From the NCBI GenBank assembly GCA_039188505.1, contig JBCCZC010000391.1, forward strand, positions 1 through 5,637: a DNA stretch of 5,637 nucleotides, in the 5' to 3' direction. The notes under the pieces were generated by a model. It did no database searches. It was not told where the DNA came from and saw only the letters and a list, made by a program, of their open reading frames with translations. Source of the DNA: JBCCZC01 sp039188505. GTDB taxonomy: Bacteria > Pseudomonadota > Gammaproteobacteria > Xanthomonadales > SZUA-38. Below, piece by piece: positions 4,877-5,637 of the stretch (positions are counted from its first letter, which is position 1; each line of letters opens with the position of its first letter). Position numbers and translations under genes: made by a program.

Positions 4877-5637
4877 CCCATCCAACGTCGACGGCACTCC
4901 GCGACCGGCGATCAGGAAGCGCCGCAGGACCTCGTTGAGCGCCCAGGCCCGCTCGTTGTTCCCCATCACAACGTAGCCGATCCCGTGGTCGCGATAGGCC
5001 TCGAACATGGCGTGGAAGTCCCCGTTGTTGCCGCCGTGACCGAAGGCGATGCCGTAGGGGCTCTCGGTGATCGAGAAACCGAGCCCGAAGCCGCGCTGCC
5101 AGGGCACGTCGTGCTCGCTCACCTCGGGTTGCGAACGCGAGACGAGGGTGAAGGCCTCGTCGTAGGTCTCCGTCGAGAGGCCGCGGCCTGCGAGGATGCT
5201 CACCATGAAGTTCGCGAGGGCCCCGGCTTCGGTGTGCATGCTGTGCGCCATGCCCGGGCGCGTGGGCGGTCTGGCGTCGTAGGCCCGCTTGACCGAGTGC
5301 CCGTGCGCAACGACGCGCAGCAGTTCCTCATTGGCCGCGAACCAGGTGTTGTTGACGAAGCCCATCGGCTCCTGGACCTCGCGCAGCAGAATCGCCTCGA
5401 TCGGTTCGCCCACCACGTGGCTCACAACCCGTTCGAGGTACTGGATGCCCTCGCCGGAGTAGCGGAAATCCGTGCCCGGATCGAAGGCGATAGTCATCTC
5501 GCCACCGGTCTCCGAGCGCCAGTTCGGAAAGCCCGTTCGATGCGTCAGGACGTGCCGGGCGGTGATCTGTTCGTAGCGCTCGTCGTGGGCGATTTCCTCG
5601 AACGGCAGCAGTTCGTGGAGCGGTTGGTCGAGGTCGA
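4865..5637 (-). CDS. Beta-lactamase-fold serine hydrolase (class C/CubicO-type), 5' partial
   Basis: The frame is open to the right edge, so the N-terminus, including the catalytic Ser-x-x-Lys and any signal peptide, lies outside. The 256 visible residues begin before ITARHVLTHRTGFPNW (24-39), the conserved stretch that follows the SxxK helix in this family. Next is PGTDFRYSGEG (53-63), whose Tyr59 matches the second catalytic motif (Tyr-x-Asn in class C enzymes, here Y-S-G). Near the C-terminus FGHGGNNGDF (198-207) matches the third motif (KTG in penicillin-binding proteins, HxG in many of these hydrolases). The ATG at 5497 lies between conserved motifs and is not the start. Relatives include esterases, D-aminopeptidases and penicillin-binding-like proteins, so antibiotic resistance should not be assumed. 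It is convergent with the cyclase with an 18-bp gap. Family assignment is firm; substrate and location are unknown. Confidence 0.9.
   Translation of the reverse strand, partial: DLDQPLHELLPFEEIAHDERYEQITARHVLTHRTGFPNWRSETGGEMTIAFDPGTDFRYSGEGIQYLERVVSHVVGEPIEAILLREVQEPMGFVNNTWFAANEELLRVVAHGHSVKRAYDARPPTRPGMAHSMHTEAGALANFMVSILAGRGLSTETYDEAFTLVSRSQPEVSEHDVPWQRGFGLGFSITESPYGIAFGHGGNNGDFHAMFEAYRDHGIGYVVMGNNERAWALNEVLRRFLIAGRGVPSTLDGDAP

Overview
The window is high-GC DNA with strong G/C preference at third codon positions, long antisense shadow ORFs, short gaps and Shine-Dalgarno-type starts. It also carries a secreted cupin and a membrane c-di-GMP enzyme. Together these suggest a high-GC Gram-negative bacterium, probably a proteobacterium. 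The sequence alone does not fix the genus. No tRNA, rRNA, CRISPR array, transposase or integrase was seen, and nothing marks the region as a mobile island.

Layout. (1) 2-1758, plus strand: the end of a peptide/oligopeptide-type ABC transporter operon. It holds a DppD/OppD-like ATPase cut by the left edge and a complete DppF/OppF-like ATPase, joined by an ATGA stop/start overlap. The permeases and binding protein would lie to the left. (2) 1782-2618, minus strand: a secreted cupin protein resembling the DUF4437 family, convergent with the ABC operon. (3) 2619-2923: a divergent intergenic stretch with a hairpin in the cupin leader, a doubtful small ORF, and a G/C-only palindromic block. (4) 2924-4846, plus strand: a membrane diguanylate cyclase with dCache sensor, HAMP, coiled coil and GGEEF domain with an intact inhibitory site. 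(5) 4865-5637, minus strand: the C-terminal part of a beta-lactamase-fold serine hydrolase, cut by the right edge and convergent with the cyclase.

How they work together: the two ATPases should form the heterodimeric motor of one importer. The other three genes stand alone, in alternating orientation, and share no pathway I can demonstrate. The cyclase would turn a periplasmic signal into c-di-GMP. The cupin and hydrolase roles are unknown.

I see no convincing new multi-gene system. Points worth a second look are the identical four-cysteine arrays in both ATPases, the cupin's loss of its second metal site, the hairpin in the cupin leader, the small ORF abutting the cyclase start, and hairpins spanning both convergent junctions.
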